From Eubacteriaceae bacterium (GTDB taxonomy: Bacteria; Bacillota; Clostridia; Eubacteriales; Eubacteriaceae): a stretch of DNA of 64,000 bases. The notes under the pieces are model-generated. The model was given only the letters and a program-made list of their open reading frames with translations. It was not told the DNA's origin and did no database searches. Location: positions 62,001 through 126,000 of the forward strand of contig JASGLP010000001.1 in NCBI GenBank assembly GCA_030156895.1, read 5' to 3'. Positions 24,269 through 32,862 of this stretch are shown one piece after another (the stretch's first letter is position 1; each line of letters begins with the position of its first letter). The translations under genes were made by a program, and so were the position numbers.

Positions 24269-26317
24269 ATGATGGAAAAATTATATGGTTATACAGGGAA
24301 AATTGCCCGTATCAATTTAACGGATAAAAGCGTAACTGAAATTCCGACCTCCAATTATGTGCCTAAATATCTCGGCGGTCGTGGGGTCTGCAATAAAATT
24401 TTCTGGGATGAAGTAGGTCCTGAGGTGGGGGCCTTTGATCCGGAAAATAAAATAATCTATATGACCGGTCCAACCACGGCAACTGGGATTCCCACCGGCG
24501 GCCGCAGTGTCATGACCGGGATTTCGCCCAACAATCTGCCGGAACAGTATTCCTGGAGCGGGATTGGTGGCTGGTTTGGAGCGGAGGTGAAATTTGCCGG
24601 TTATGATGGTTTTATCATTGAAGGAAAAGCGGCGGAACCAACTTATTTGTATATTGAAGATGGGGACATTCAGTTTCTATCCGCAAAAAACCTTTGGGGT
24701 AAACTGGTGCATGATACACAAAATAAGCTGGAAGAAATTCACGGCAGGGATGTCAATAGCATTGTCATTGGCCCAGCAGGTGAAAACCTGATGCGAAATG
24801 CCAGTATTACCACCAGCAATGATAATGTTGCGGCTAAAAGCGGTTTTGGTGCGGTTTTCGGTTCGAAAAATTTAAAAGCCATTACTGCCAAGGGAACTGG
24901 AGCAGTGGTACCAGCCAGTGCCGAAAAAGTTCTGGAACTGCGTAGAAGAATGGCCAATCCTTTGATGGATCATAAGCCGCTGGTAGTCGAACCTGGGCAT
25001 AGTATTGGCCCGGCAAATTTTGCCGAAGCCAAAGGCGGTTTTAAAAAAGCTTACGTAGCCTGTAGTCACGGCTGTAATCAGCACTGCAACATGCTGATGC
25101 TGGATATGAAGTCGGCTTTTAAAGATGAAAAAGTTAATCATGTGGAAAAATGTGTCAGTGTTTTTGCTTTTGGTTTTGAAGAGGATGTGCCTTATGGCGG
25201 ACCGGGAGATACCTTTGTCACTGAGAAAAATCATACCTTAGCTTGTAAAATGATCCCACGCGAAGGCGGACCACCAGATGAATCGGATGAACATTTTGGC
25301 GAAATGTTTAATTTTCAGCGCGGGGATAAATTGGACTTCTGGAAACCCGACTTTGACAAAGGTAGTGTCATAAACGATTTGTGCAATGAATATGGCGTCG
25401 ATAAATGGGACGTGATTGTCTGGCTTTTACCCTGGCTGTCCATGGGCAAAAAGGAAGGTGTTTTTGATGAGATTGATCTGGGCATGGAAATCGACGTTGA
25501 AAGTGAAGAATTTGTTAAATACCTGTTGGATATGATCGTCTACCGTAAAGGCTACTACGGAAACCTCCTGGCGGAAGGCATGGCTCGAGCCATTCGCACG
25601 CTGGGTAAAGAAAAGTTTGGTGACACCATCTACCAGGGGCGCTATTCACAGGTGACTGGTGATCGTTTGGATCTGCCAATCAGTTTGGAAACAGCCTGGG
25701 GCCATTGCGTCCACTGGCAGGGACGGGGATTTGAAGCCTCAATGGAAAAACCGGCCTGGGTTGCCACAAATCTTCATCAGATGAATTCGACTCGAGATAC
25801 CCAGACCATTGCCCATCATCATGATTATTTTAAAAACTATGTTGAACTGAAAGATGATCCTTGTCGTAGTCCGTTAACGGCGCAAGCGGTGATTATGGGT
25901 GAAAATAAGGCTGAAATAAAAGATTCGGTGACTTGCTGTGACTGGCAGAGTCCCGATCTCTTCTGGATGGATATGGAAGCTCAAATGTTTGAAGCAGCTA
26001 CTGGTTTTAAAACGACAGAGGCAGAGCTAAATGAAGCAGCGGAGCGTTCAAAACTTTTATTTCGGGCCATTATCATCAGAAACTACGGCCGTGACCGGAA
26101 TATGGAAGTCAATGCCATTTTCCCGATCATGACCTATCCCGATCCCTGGGGACAAACGGTGACCTGGAAAGAATGGAACGATCTGGTTGATATTTATTAT
26201 CATGAACGGGGCTGGGACAAGGAAACCGGCTGGCCGACGCGAGCGGTTTATGAGCGCTTTGGACTTGGTTTTGTCGCCGATGAGCTGGAAAAAATTGGCA
26301 AGTTGCCGGCGAATTAA
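24269..26317 (+). CDS. Aldehyde:ferredoxin oxidoreductase family tungsto/molybdo-enzyme
   Basis: A 682-residue AOR-family enzyme, a bis-pterin W or Mo protein that typically interconverts aldehydes and carboxylates with ferredoxin. The N-terminal AOR_N domain (about 5-205) has YLGGRGVCNKIFW and TGGRSVMTGISP. The C-terminal region holds the cluster ligands. The cysteine motif is CX3CX3C (C265, C269, C273) rather than the usual CX2CX3C, and the late ligand region reads VTCCDWQSPD (556/557). That divergence, and the dedicated ferredoxin subunit, hint at a subfamily distinct from classical AOR (YdhV- or BamB-like). moeA and a mobB-like gene follow. Confidence 0.87.
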   Translation: MMEKLYGYTGKIARINLTDKSVTEIPTSNYVPKYLGGRGVCNKIFWDEVGPEVGAFDPENKIIYMTGPTTATGIPTGGRSVMTGISPNNLPEQYSWSGIGGWFGAEVKFAGYDGFIIEGKAAEPTYLYIEDGDIQFLSAKNLWGKLVHDTQNKLEEIHGRDVNSIVIGPAGENLMRNASITTSNDNVAAKSGFGAVFGSKNLKAITAKGTGAVVPASAEKVLELRRRMANPLMDHKPLVVEPGHSIGPANFAEAKGGFKKAYVACSHGCNQHCNMLMLDMKSAFKDEKVNHVEKCVSVFAFGFEEDVPYGGPGDTFVTEKNHTLACKMIPREGGPPDESDEHFGEMFNFQRGDKLDFWKPDFDKGSVINDLCNEYGVDKWDVIVWLLPWLSMGKKEGVFDEIDLGMEIDVESEEFVKYLLDMIVYRKGYYGNLLAEGMARAIRTLGKEKFGDTIYQGRYSQVTGDRLDLPISLETAWGHCVHWQGRGFEASMEKPAWVATNLHQMNSTRDTQTIAHHHDYFKNYVELKDDPCRSPLTAQAVIMGENKAEIKDSVTCCDWQSPDLFWMDMEAQMFEAATGFKTTEAELNEAAERSKLLFRAIIIRNYGRDRNMEVNAIFPIMTYPDPWGQTVTWKEWNDLVDIYYHERGWDKETGWPTRAVYERFGLGFVADELEKIGKLPAN

Positions 26318-26334
26318 AAGATTAGTGAGAAAAA

Positions 26335-27531
26335 ATGAAAATTGAACTGGAAGAAGCGATTGAAGTCATCACAGACACTATCAACCGCTTGGACATGACA
26401 AAAAAAAAGATAAATGAGGCACTGGGTTATATTTTGGCAGAAGATCTGGTCGCCCAGATTGATCAGCCACCTTTTAACCGCTCGCCCCTTGATGGTTATG
26501 CCTTAAAAGCAGTGGACACTATTGGGGCATCAAAAGATGAGCCAGTGCGGTTAAAAGTAGTGGATACGGTGTTCGCCGGTGGCCAGCCAGCAATCGAAAT
26601 AAATCAGCATGAGGCTGTTCGTTTGATGACCGGCAGTCCGATAGCTAATGGGTGTGATTGCGTCATCATGCAGGAAGACACTGATATGGGTTTTCCTTTT
26701 GTAGAAATTTACAAAGAACATAAACCCTATCAGAATTTTTGCTTTCGGGGTGAAGATTTTAAAACATGTGAGCTTCTTTTAAAGACTGGCACAAAAATGG
26801 ATGCTGTTGCGTTGGCTGTTTGTGCCAGTGCCGGCATCGGCCAGATTGATGTGATCAAAAGACCGAGAGTTACCGTTTTTTCAACTGGAGATGAACTGGT
26901 GGCACCTGGTCAGGCCTTAGAAAGCGGTCAAATCTATGACGCTAATCTATTTTATATTTGTCTGCGGCTTGAGCAAATGGGCTTGGAGGTTGTTATGTCC
27001 CAAACCATCGGCGATGATTGCGGTGTGATTTCCGACAAGATTAAAAATGCTTTGCAACACTCAGATTTGATTATCACCACTGGCGGCGTTTCGGTCGGTG
27101 AAAAAGATTTGCTTGAGGCAGCGATCAAAAAAATCGGTGGCCAAATTAAATTTCATGGGGTCAATTTAAAACCCGGAACCCCAGCTATGTTTTCAGTTTT
27201 GGGCGAGACTCCGATTCTATCCTTGTCTGGTAATCCCTTTGCCTGTATTTCGACTTTTGAGCTGCTGGCGCGGCCTGCTTTGAGTAGGCTGAGCGGCAAT
27301 GACGAATTTTTACTGAAAGAAAAAACTGCGGTTCTTAAGAATGCTTATCCTAAAAGCAGTAAAAGGCGGCGTTTTATCAGAGGCCTTTACATTGATGGTG
27401 GCGTTGAAATCCCCAGAGGGGATTCCTCTGGTCAGATTCGTTCAATGATTGGCTGCAATTGCCTCCTGGATATCCCGGCCGGAAGTGGTTCGCTTGGAGC
27501 CGGTGACGAAATTAGGCTTAAGCTGTTATAG
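26335..27531 (+). CDS. moeA: Molybdopterin molybdenumtransferase
   Basis: Inserts molybdate (or tungstate) into adenylylated molybdopterin. The 398-residue protein has all MoeA regions: PPFNRSPLDGYAL, RLMTGSPIANGCDCVIMQEDT, the MoCF core VFSTGDELVAPGQ with TTGGVSVGEKD, LKPGTPAMFS and LSGNPFACISTFELL, plus the C-terminal beta domain. It starts 17 bp after the AOR gene with a weak ribosome site. Only late-step cofactor genes are here, so the copy may be dedicated to loading this AOR. Confidence 0.92.
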   Translation: MKIELEEAIEVITDTINRLDMTKKKINEALGYILAEDLVAQIDQPPFNRSPLDGYALKAVDTIGASKDEPVRLKVVDTVFAGGQPAIEINQHEAVRLMTGSPIANGCDCVIMQEDTDMGFPFVEIYKEHKPYQNFCFRGEDFKTCELLLKTGTKMDAVALAVCASAGIGQIDVIKRPRVTVFSTGDELVAPGQALESGQIYDANLFYICLRLEQMGLEVVMSQTIGDDCGVISDKIKNALQHSDLIITTGGVSVGEKDLLEAAIKKIGGQIKFHGVNLKPGTPAMFSVLGETPILSLSGNPFACISTFELLARPALSRLSGNDEFLLKEKTAVLKNAYPKSSKRRRFIRGLYIDGGVEIPRGDSSGQIRSMIGCNCLLDIPAGSGSLGAGDEIRLKLL

Positions 27532-27660
27532 GCTCAAAGACGTCATCACAAAGAGATCGTTGGATTCTCAAGCTGACAGTTAGATGGTCACGATTTTTTC
27601 ACGATTCGGTGGAAATACTAAGGTGCTCGTCGATTAAAACAATGCCCAGGAGGTAAGTAA

Positions 27661-28224
27661 TTGAAAAATATGCCCAATATGATTTTGATCGGTTCAACAG
27701 CCAGAAATATTGGAAAAACGCGTACAGCAGTTTCAATGATTGAAAAACTTAAATTAAATCAGCCAGTCATTGGCTTAAAAATTACCTGTATTGATGAAAA
27801 GAATGGAAAGTGTATGCACGGCAATACGAAATGCGGTGTCTGTTCCAGATTTTCCGGTAAAAGCGAGCTGATTCGAGAGTTTTCTAAAACTGGGGACAAA
27901 GACACCTGTAAAATGCTGAAAGCTGGTGCTAAGCAAGTCTTCTGGTTGAAAACCCTACGCAGCGAATTAAAAGAGAGCTTCGAGGACTTTTTAGAAAGAA
28001 TTCCAGAGCACGCACTGATCGTCTGCGAATCCAATTCTCTGCGTAAATATGTCAAACCTGGTCACTTTATTATGGTAAAAGGTTCTGAGAATGGGCGCTC
28101 TAAATCATCAGCGTTAGAGGTGATTGATATGGCTGACCGGATCGTCAGTTATGAACCGTCATCGAATGTTATATATGATCAGTTTTTATTTATGTTTGCA
28201 GACGAAACGCTAAGATTGATTTAA
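27661..28224 (+). CDS. MobB-like P-loop NTPase
   Basis: A 187-residue protein with N-terminal Walker A GSTARNIGKTRTA. TTG at 27661 is preferred because AGGAGG ends 7 bases before it; the ATG at 27670 is too far away. Resembles MobB/MobB-fused proteins that assist molybdenum cofactor modification. Between the P-loop and the rest is a cysteine-rich insert (CIDEKNGKCMHGNTKCGVCSR, four Cys within about 21 residues) that could bind metal and is not standard for MobB. It lies 130 bp downstream of moeA. Function as a cofactor chaperone is inferred. Confidence 0.7.
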   Translation: MKNMPNMILIGSTARNIGKTRTAVSMIEKLKLNQPVIGLKITCIDEKNGKCMHGNTKCGVCSRFSGKSELIREFSKTGDKDTCKMLKAGAKQVFWLKTLRSELKESFEDFLERIPEHALIVCESNSLRKYVKPGHFIMVKGSENGRSKSSALEVIDMADRIVSYEPSSNVIYDQFLFMFADETLRLI

Positions 28225-28241
28225 AAATGAAAGCATTGTAA

Positions 28242-28416
28242 TTGACTTCTGCAACAATAGTGATATACTGAATTTGTAGAAATTAAGAGCGGAAAATCTA
28301 AAAATTTCGGCGTGTAAATTGAATCATGACTTATATGAATAACTGACGTGGATGGTGATAAATTTAGTCGATAAGAATTGAAGGACTCCTGGCCGAAAGC
28401 GGTGGGGAGCCTTTTT
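28242..28416 (+). promoter_or_regulatory. Promoter plus structured, terminator-ended leader before LysR gene
   Basis: TTGACT (28242-28247), 16 bases, TATACT (28264-28269). The predicted transcript runs ~135 nt through a region with several short hairpins (for example GAAATT/AATTTC near 28280-28308) and ends in a compact GC-rich hairpin with GCCGAAAGCGGT at its tip (28383-28411), followed by TTTTT. The LysR gene starts 92 bases beyond. It has the shape of a riboswitch or attenuator, or of an independent small RNA. I cannot assign a known class. Confidence 0.6.
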
Positions 28417-28507
28417 ATTTGACTGTTGCTTCAGCTTCGTCATAGCAAAAAGATTATTTGGTTTGTTTGGAATAAATGTGAATTAGGACCTACGTGAAGG
28501 AGTGCCA

Positions 28508-29401
28508 ATGGATTTCAGAAAGTTGGAATATTTTATTGCAGCAGTCGAATGCGGCAGCTTTACCAAAGCCGCCCAACAGTGTTTTATCTCCCAAACAGCC
28601 ATGAGTCAGCAGATCGCAGCCATGGAGCAGGAACTGGATTTGTTGCTCTTTGACCGCTCCACTTATCGGCCAACCTTGACACCGTCTGGTAAAGCCTTTT
28701 ATGAAAGCAGTAAAACCCTCGTCGAGATTTATGAACAGGGCCTTGAAAAGGCCAGCGCATTAAAAAATAAAACGACTGGATCGTTGAAAATTGGTATCTC
28801 CGGTCCAATTGAAAAGCGCTTTTTGCCGGAAATTTTAAGTCGCTTTGTCGACCTTCACCCTGAGGTTAATCTGGAACTATTAGAGCTCAGTTTCAGAAAA
28901 CTTTCGGAGAAAATCAGGAATAGTGAAATTGATATTATGTTTGGATTGGCCAGTGAAATTGCTATTTATCCCCAAGTTGAATTAACATCCCTATTTGCCA
29001 GTACGCTATGTGTGATTGTGGGATCCAGCCACCCCTGGCGTACCCGAAAAAAAATATTTGGAAATGAGCTGAAAAATGAAAAGCTGATTGTTTTTTCCAA
29101 AAACTATGGTCCCAAATATTACGAGTCATTTATCAAAGCTTGTGAATTGGATGGCTTTACACCAAAGATCATCAAAGAAGTCGATAATTTTGATGAAATG
29201 ATTCTCTTGGTCAGTGCTAATAAGGGAATTTCCATTATATCTGAAGAGGTTATGACGGAGGCTCTAGGGATTCACCGGATCCGGCTCACCGAAACCTATC
29301 ATCATTCGGATTTCTGTGTGGCACGTAATAAAGAGGCTGATAACCCATTGATAGAGGAATTTATACAACTGATCGAAAATAAGGGAAACAAAAGGAAGTG
29401 A
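28508..29401 (+). CDS. LysR family transcriptional regulator
   Basis: The start is ATG at 28508 (AAGGAG 5 bases upstream; the GTG at 28502 overlaps it). The 297-residue protein has a winged helix at residues 1-60 (FRKLEYFIAAVECGSFTKAAQQCFISQTAMSQQIAAME) and a periplasmic-binding-like effector domain (about 90-290). Its target is not evident: a truncated second LysR gene begins two bases after its stop and an NmrA-type reductase follows on the same strand. The long structured leader upstream suggests it is itself controlled. Confidence 0.9.
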   Translation: MDFRKLEYFIAAVECGSFTKAAQQCFISQTAMSQQIAAMEQELDLLLFDRSTYRPTLTPSGKAFYESSKTLVEIYEQGLEKASALKNKTTGSLKIGISGPIEKRFLPEILSRFVDLHPEVNLELLELSFRKLSEKIRNSEIDIMFGLASEIAIYPQVELTSLFASTLCVIVGSSHPWRTRKKIFGNELKNEKLIVFSKNYGPKYYESFIKACELDGFTPKIIKEVDNFDEMILLVSANKGISIISEEVMTEALGIHRIRLTETYHHSDFCVARNKEADNPLIEEFIQLIENKGNKRK

Positions 29402-29403
29402 GT

Positions 29404-29556
29404 ATGAATCGCCAAACGCTGGAGTATTTTATCACTTTAACAGAGACACTTAATTTTACGGAGGCTGCAAAACGTCAGTTTGTTTCACAGACAACCATCA
29501 GATGAGCAATGAAACAGCTGGAAAAAGAACTTGGCGTTACTGATCAAACATCATAA
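29404..29556 (+). pseudogene. LysR regulator remnant (DNA-binding domain only)
   Basis: From ATG 29404 the frame reads as a LysR helix-turn-helix (MNRQTLEYFITLTETLNFTE, then AAKRQFVSQTTIR). An in-frame TGA at 29503 interrupts it where a Ser or Met codon is expected. The same frame continues with AMKQLEKELGV, the normal next helix, to a TAA at 29554. The entire effector domain is missing. It abuts the intact LysR gene, so it is a decayed second regulator. Confidence 0.85.
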
Positions 29557-29658
29557 GTTAAGCTTATCATCTTCTTTGGTTCTTTGAATTATCTTTTTGA
29601 ACAGGGATTCGTTATACTGGTCATAGTTAGATAAATATCAAACAAGGAGAAGGAATAA

Positions 29659-30603
29659 ATGGGGAAAATCATTATGACTGGTGTCGATGGAAATTTTGGG
29701 GGGACGGCGGCCCGAAGCATTTTAAAGAAAGTGCCAAAAGAGCAGCTTGTTTTTACAACTCCCAACAAAGATTTTATTAAAATATACTCGGATCAGGGGA
29801 TCGAAACCCGCCATGCCGATGTTTTCGACAAGGCGACATTAAGAAAAGCTTTTGAAGGCGGCGAGGTGCTTTTATTAATCTCTATGCCTTTTGTTGGTGA
29901 GCGCAGACGAGTTGCTCATAAAAATGCCATCGATGCGGCTGTAGAAGCTGGTGTGAAAAAAATTGTATATACCTCAATTGTTGGAGCTGGTGAAAAAGAT
30001 TGCGATACTTATGAAGTATCAGATCATAAATTTACCGAAGCTTATTTGCAGGAGCAAGATATTGACTGGGTCATTTTACGGGATTCACAGTATGTTGAAG
30101 CAATGGTTTCAGCTTTTGAAGAAAGTGCCAACAGCGGTGGTGTGCTGGCAAACAACATGGGAAATGGGCACATGGCTTTTATTTCCCGGGATGATTGTGC
30201 TGAGACAGCTGCTTGCGTCGCGGCCGGAGCTGGTAAAAGCAATACGATCTATGATGTCAGCGGACCGGAAGCGATTACGATTTCAGAATTCTGCAAAATC
30301 GGCAGCCAAGTAACAGGCAGAACCGTTATCTATAAAGAAATGACAGATGAAGAGAACTACGCTTTCTTTGACTCTCTTGGTGTTCCGCGAAATACAGAAG
30401 GTGAATGGGCAGAAACGGCAAAAAATTTCCCTTTCTGCTCTGATGGTATGGTCACCTTTGGCCGGGCACTTCGGTTGGAGCAGATGAATGCCTGCTCGAA
30501 GGATGTTGAATTACTGACTGGCAGAAAGCCCTTATCGGTACGCCAAGTGTTTGAAGATCTGGAAAATCACCGGATCGGCAGTCGAACCTCAACTGAAGAT
30601 TAA
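29659..30603 (+). CDS. NmrA-family NAD(P)-binding reductase
   Basis: A 314-residue atypical SDR of the NmrA/QOR2 kind. The N-terminal GVDGNFGGTAA is a GxxGxxG nucleotide loop; TSIVGAGEKD and WVILRDSQYVE follow in the order seen in quinone oxidoreductase 2 and NmrA-like regulators. No YxxxK catalytic pair is clear. AAGGAG lies upstream. Possible roles are NAD(P)H-dependent quinone reduction or redox sensing; the sequence does not decide. It is flanked by two decayed regulator genes, so its original control may be lost. Confidence 0.8.
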   Translation: MGKIIMTGVDGNFGGTAARSILKKVPKEQLVFTTPNKDFIKIYSDQGIETRHADVFDKATLRKAFEGGEVLLLISMPFVGERRRVAHKNAIDAAVEAGVKKIVYTSIVGAGEKDCDTYEVSDHKFTEAYLQEQDIDWVILRDSQYVEAMVSAFEESANSGGVLANNMGNGHMAFISRDDCAETAACVAAGAGKSNTIYDVSGPEAITISEFCKIGSQVTGRTVIYKEMTDEENYAFFDSLGVPRNTEGEWAETAKNFPFCSDGMVTFGRALRLEQMNACSKDVELLTGRKPLSVRQVFEDLENHRIGSRTSTED

Positions 30604-30663
30604 GAAAAACATCAAAACAGTATTTCCTGACATTGGAGATGCTGTTTTTCAATTGTAAAGAAT

Positions 30664-30909
30664 CTCAAAAATATTCAACCAGCACACACGATATCAGCAG
30701 ATAAAAAAGCGTGGACTGATCAGCTTCACGAAGATTGATATTAAGCAGCTCGGACAGCTTGTCAAGTCGATATAAAAGGGTGTTGCGGTGGTTTTCAGAG
30801 CATTGGCAGTCAAGGTCAGGTTTCTTCCGTTTATTAAAAACGCGAAGAAAGTTTTTAGCAGATGAACCTGAATTTGTATAATGACAAGAAATAAACTTTT
30901 AAACAGCAT
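30664..30909 (-). pseudogene. PucR-family regulator remnant (C-terminal HTH, frameshifted)
   Basis: On the minus strand one frame gives LLKTFFAFLINGRNLTLTAN, matching the pre-HTH segment of the intact paralogue at 32863. After a frameshift near 30795 another frame gives HRNTLLYRLDKLSELLNINL and then READQSTLFYLLISC to a TGA at 30664. Together they rebuild a PucR C-terminal DNA-binding domain, but no frame covers both and the N-terminal two thirds are absent. It is a dead fourth member of the local PucR set. The rest of the gap up to 31140 contains no further recognisable gene. Confidence 0.82.
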
Positions 30910-31140
30910 TCCAAAGCTAGTGAGCTGATATTGGAGTTATTGCCATCGATTGACACCTTTTCATTCCCTGTTTAACGGTAATGTATAAAGCGTTTTAAAA
31001 CCTGTGATGTCAACTATGTCTATCGGCTTGTATTTGAATCACAATGCCCTGCTTAAACGACGGCAGAAATCGAATTTTTAAAAGAAGCAGACAGCAGTTT
31101 ATAGGTGACAAATAGGACCGTAAAAAAGCCGAAAGAGACA

Positions 31141-31168
31141 TTGACATTTTCAGCTAAGTTGATATACT
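31141..31168 (+). promoter_or_regulatory. Promoter of the ATPase gene
   Basis: TTGACA (31141-31146), 16 bases, TATACT (31163-31168), about 60 bases before the GTG start. An AGTGTACAAG..TTGTATAA imperfect inverted sequence lies between promoter and start. Confidence 0.75.
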
Positions 31169-31228
31169 AAGAGCATAAATACTAAGTGTACAAGTAGTAA
31201 TTGTATAATTAGCAAAGGGGGGTATCTG

Positions 31229-32638
31229 GTGTTTGTTGGAAGAAAACGGGAATTGGCAAAACTTGAAAGCATGTATCAACATAAGCAATTTGAATGTGCT
31301 GTATGTTATGGACGGCGGCGAGTGGGGAAGACAACCCTGATTGATCATTTCTGTCAGGGCAAAAAAACGATTTTTTTTACAGCGACGGAAGGAACCGCTA
31401 AAGACAATCTGGCTGCCCTGTCTCGCGCTGTTTTGAGTGTGACATCACCAGGTTTGCCCGTTCCGGCCTTTGATTCTTTTGATGATCTGCTTAATTTTAT
31501 TGACAGCTTGTGTAAAGAAGAACGCTTTATCCTGGTAATCGATGAGTATCCGTATCTGGCGGAAAGCTATCCGGCGATTTCATCAATGCTGCAGGTTCAT
31601 ATCGATCATGTCTGGAAAAACAGCCCTTTGTTTCTGATTCTCTGCGGGTCATCGATGAGTTTTATGGAGCATCAGGTATTGGGATATAAAAGTCCTCTTT
31701 ATGGAAGAAGAACCGCACAATTCAAAATTCACCCCTTCACTTTTTTTGAAGCACGAGAGATGCTTCCGGGATTTTTTCGTGAGGATCAAGCTGTGCTTTA
31801 TGGGATCACGGGTGGGATTCCGGAGTATCTGTCCAGAGTTGATTTAGAGAAGAATCGGGACGAGAATATCATTGATTTGTTTTTCGATGAAAGCGGACGT
31901 TTGTTTGAAGAGCCAGTTAACCTTCTAAAACAGGAACTTCGTGATCCTGCATCTTATCACTCGATCATTGCAGCGATAGCCAGTGGTGCCAGTCGTTTAA
32001 ATGAAATAGCTACCAAAACTGGGCTGGAGACCAGCGGGTGCAGCAATCTGCTGAGTGGTTTAATCGAGTTGGGTATTGTCAGGAAGGAAATTCCGGTGAC
32101 GGAAGTCCGCAGTAAAAAGACACTTTATCGGCTTGAGGACAGCATGTTTACATTTTGGTATCGATTTGTGCGGCCAAATATCGGCGGAATCAGCCGTGGT
32201 ATGGGGGCAGCGATTTTTGCAAATCAGGTTCTCGGACAGATCAATCATTTTATGGGAAGTGTATTTGAAGAGATCTGCCGGCAATACCTGTTTTTGCCGG
32301 AAATCTATGAAAAAGCACCCTTTTTCTATGGTGAAGTCGGACGATGGTGGGGTAACAACAAAAAGGAAAAGCGACAGGAGGAAATTGACCTGATGGCCTT
32401 TCATGAGGAGAGTGCATTATTTGGCGAATGCAAATGGCAGAATGAGCCGGTAAAAATGGAGGTGCTTCTGACCCTGAAACGTCGGGGCGAACTGTTTGAT
32501 TTTTTGCGGAAACATTATGTTATTTTTTCCAAAAACGGCTTTACCCAGCAGGTTTTAAATGAAGGTGAAAAAATGCAGCTGATTGATTTTAAGCAAATGA
32601 CGGATTTAAGCTATGACAGGTTTTGGTCTGCAAAATAA
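31229..32638 (+). CDS. ATPase_2/DUF234 family AAA+ ATP-binding protein
   Basis: A 469-residue protein of the archaeal-type ATPase family. The N-terminal AAA domain has CYGRRRVGKTTLIDHF (Walker A, about 25-37) and LVIDEYPYLAE (Walker B, about 103-110). A winged helix lies in the middle (about 255-310), and the C-terminal DUF234 domain (about 310-469) resembles a restriction-endonuclease fold with EIDLMAF..ALFGECKW. Start is GTG behind AAAGGGGGG. Family members are common in anaerobes, often as isolated genes; function is unsettled, with DNA handling or toxin-like roles proposed. Confidence 0.88.
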   Translation: MFVGRKRELAKLESMYQHKQFECAVCYGRRRVGKTTLIDHFCQGKKTIFFTATEGTAKDNLAALSRAVLSVTSPGLPVPAFDSFDDLLNFIDSLCKEERFILVIDEYPYLAESYPAISSMLQVHIDHVWKNSPLFLILCGSSMSFMEHQVLGYKSPLYGRRTAQFKIHPFTFFEAREMLPGFFREDQAVLYGITGGIPEYLSRVDLEKNRDENIIDLFFDESGRLFEEPVNLLKQELRDPASYHSIIAAIASGASRLNEIATKTGLETSGCSNLLSGLIELGIVRKEIPVTEVRSKKTLYRLEDSMFTFWYRFVRPNIGGISRGMGAAIFANQVLGQINHFMGSVFEEICRQYLFLPEIYEKAPFFYGEVGRWWGNNKKEKRQEEIDLMAFHEESALFGECKWQNEPVKMEVLLTLKRRGELFDFLRKHYVIFSKNGFTQQVLNEGEKMQLIDFKQMTDLSYDRFWSAK

Positions 32639-32862
32639 TCACTGATAGTTAAATTTTAGAGATTCAAAGATACAAGAATAGGCTATTATGTATCGGAAAT
32701 TCGGATAGAATGATGGATTTGGAAGGTTGAATAATTCTCTTTTAGTCAAATATCGATAAGCGTTATTCCATTCAGGAAGAGAAAAAATATTTTCATCAAT
32801 TTCAAGCAGTTCATTAAGAATAAGAGCTGCTGTCACGGGTAAATTTTACGGATTAGAGTCAA

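Noticed and set aside
28276-28416. Molybdenum cofactor or c-di-GMP riboswitch upstream of the LysR gene
   Set aside because: The neighbourhood is tempting, but I could not match the conserved segments of either class, so it is left unassigned.
32639-32836. 65-codon minus-strand frame between the ATPase and PucR-2 genes
   Set aside because: GTG start without a ribosome site and no recognisable family. It could be a gene scrap, but nothing supports it.
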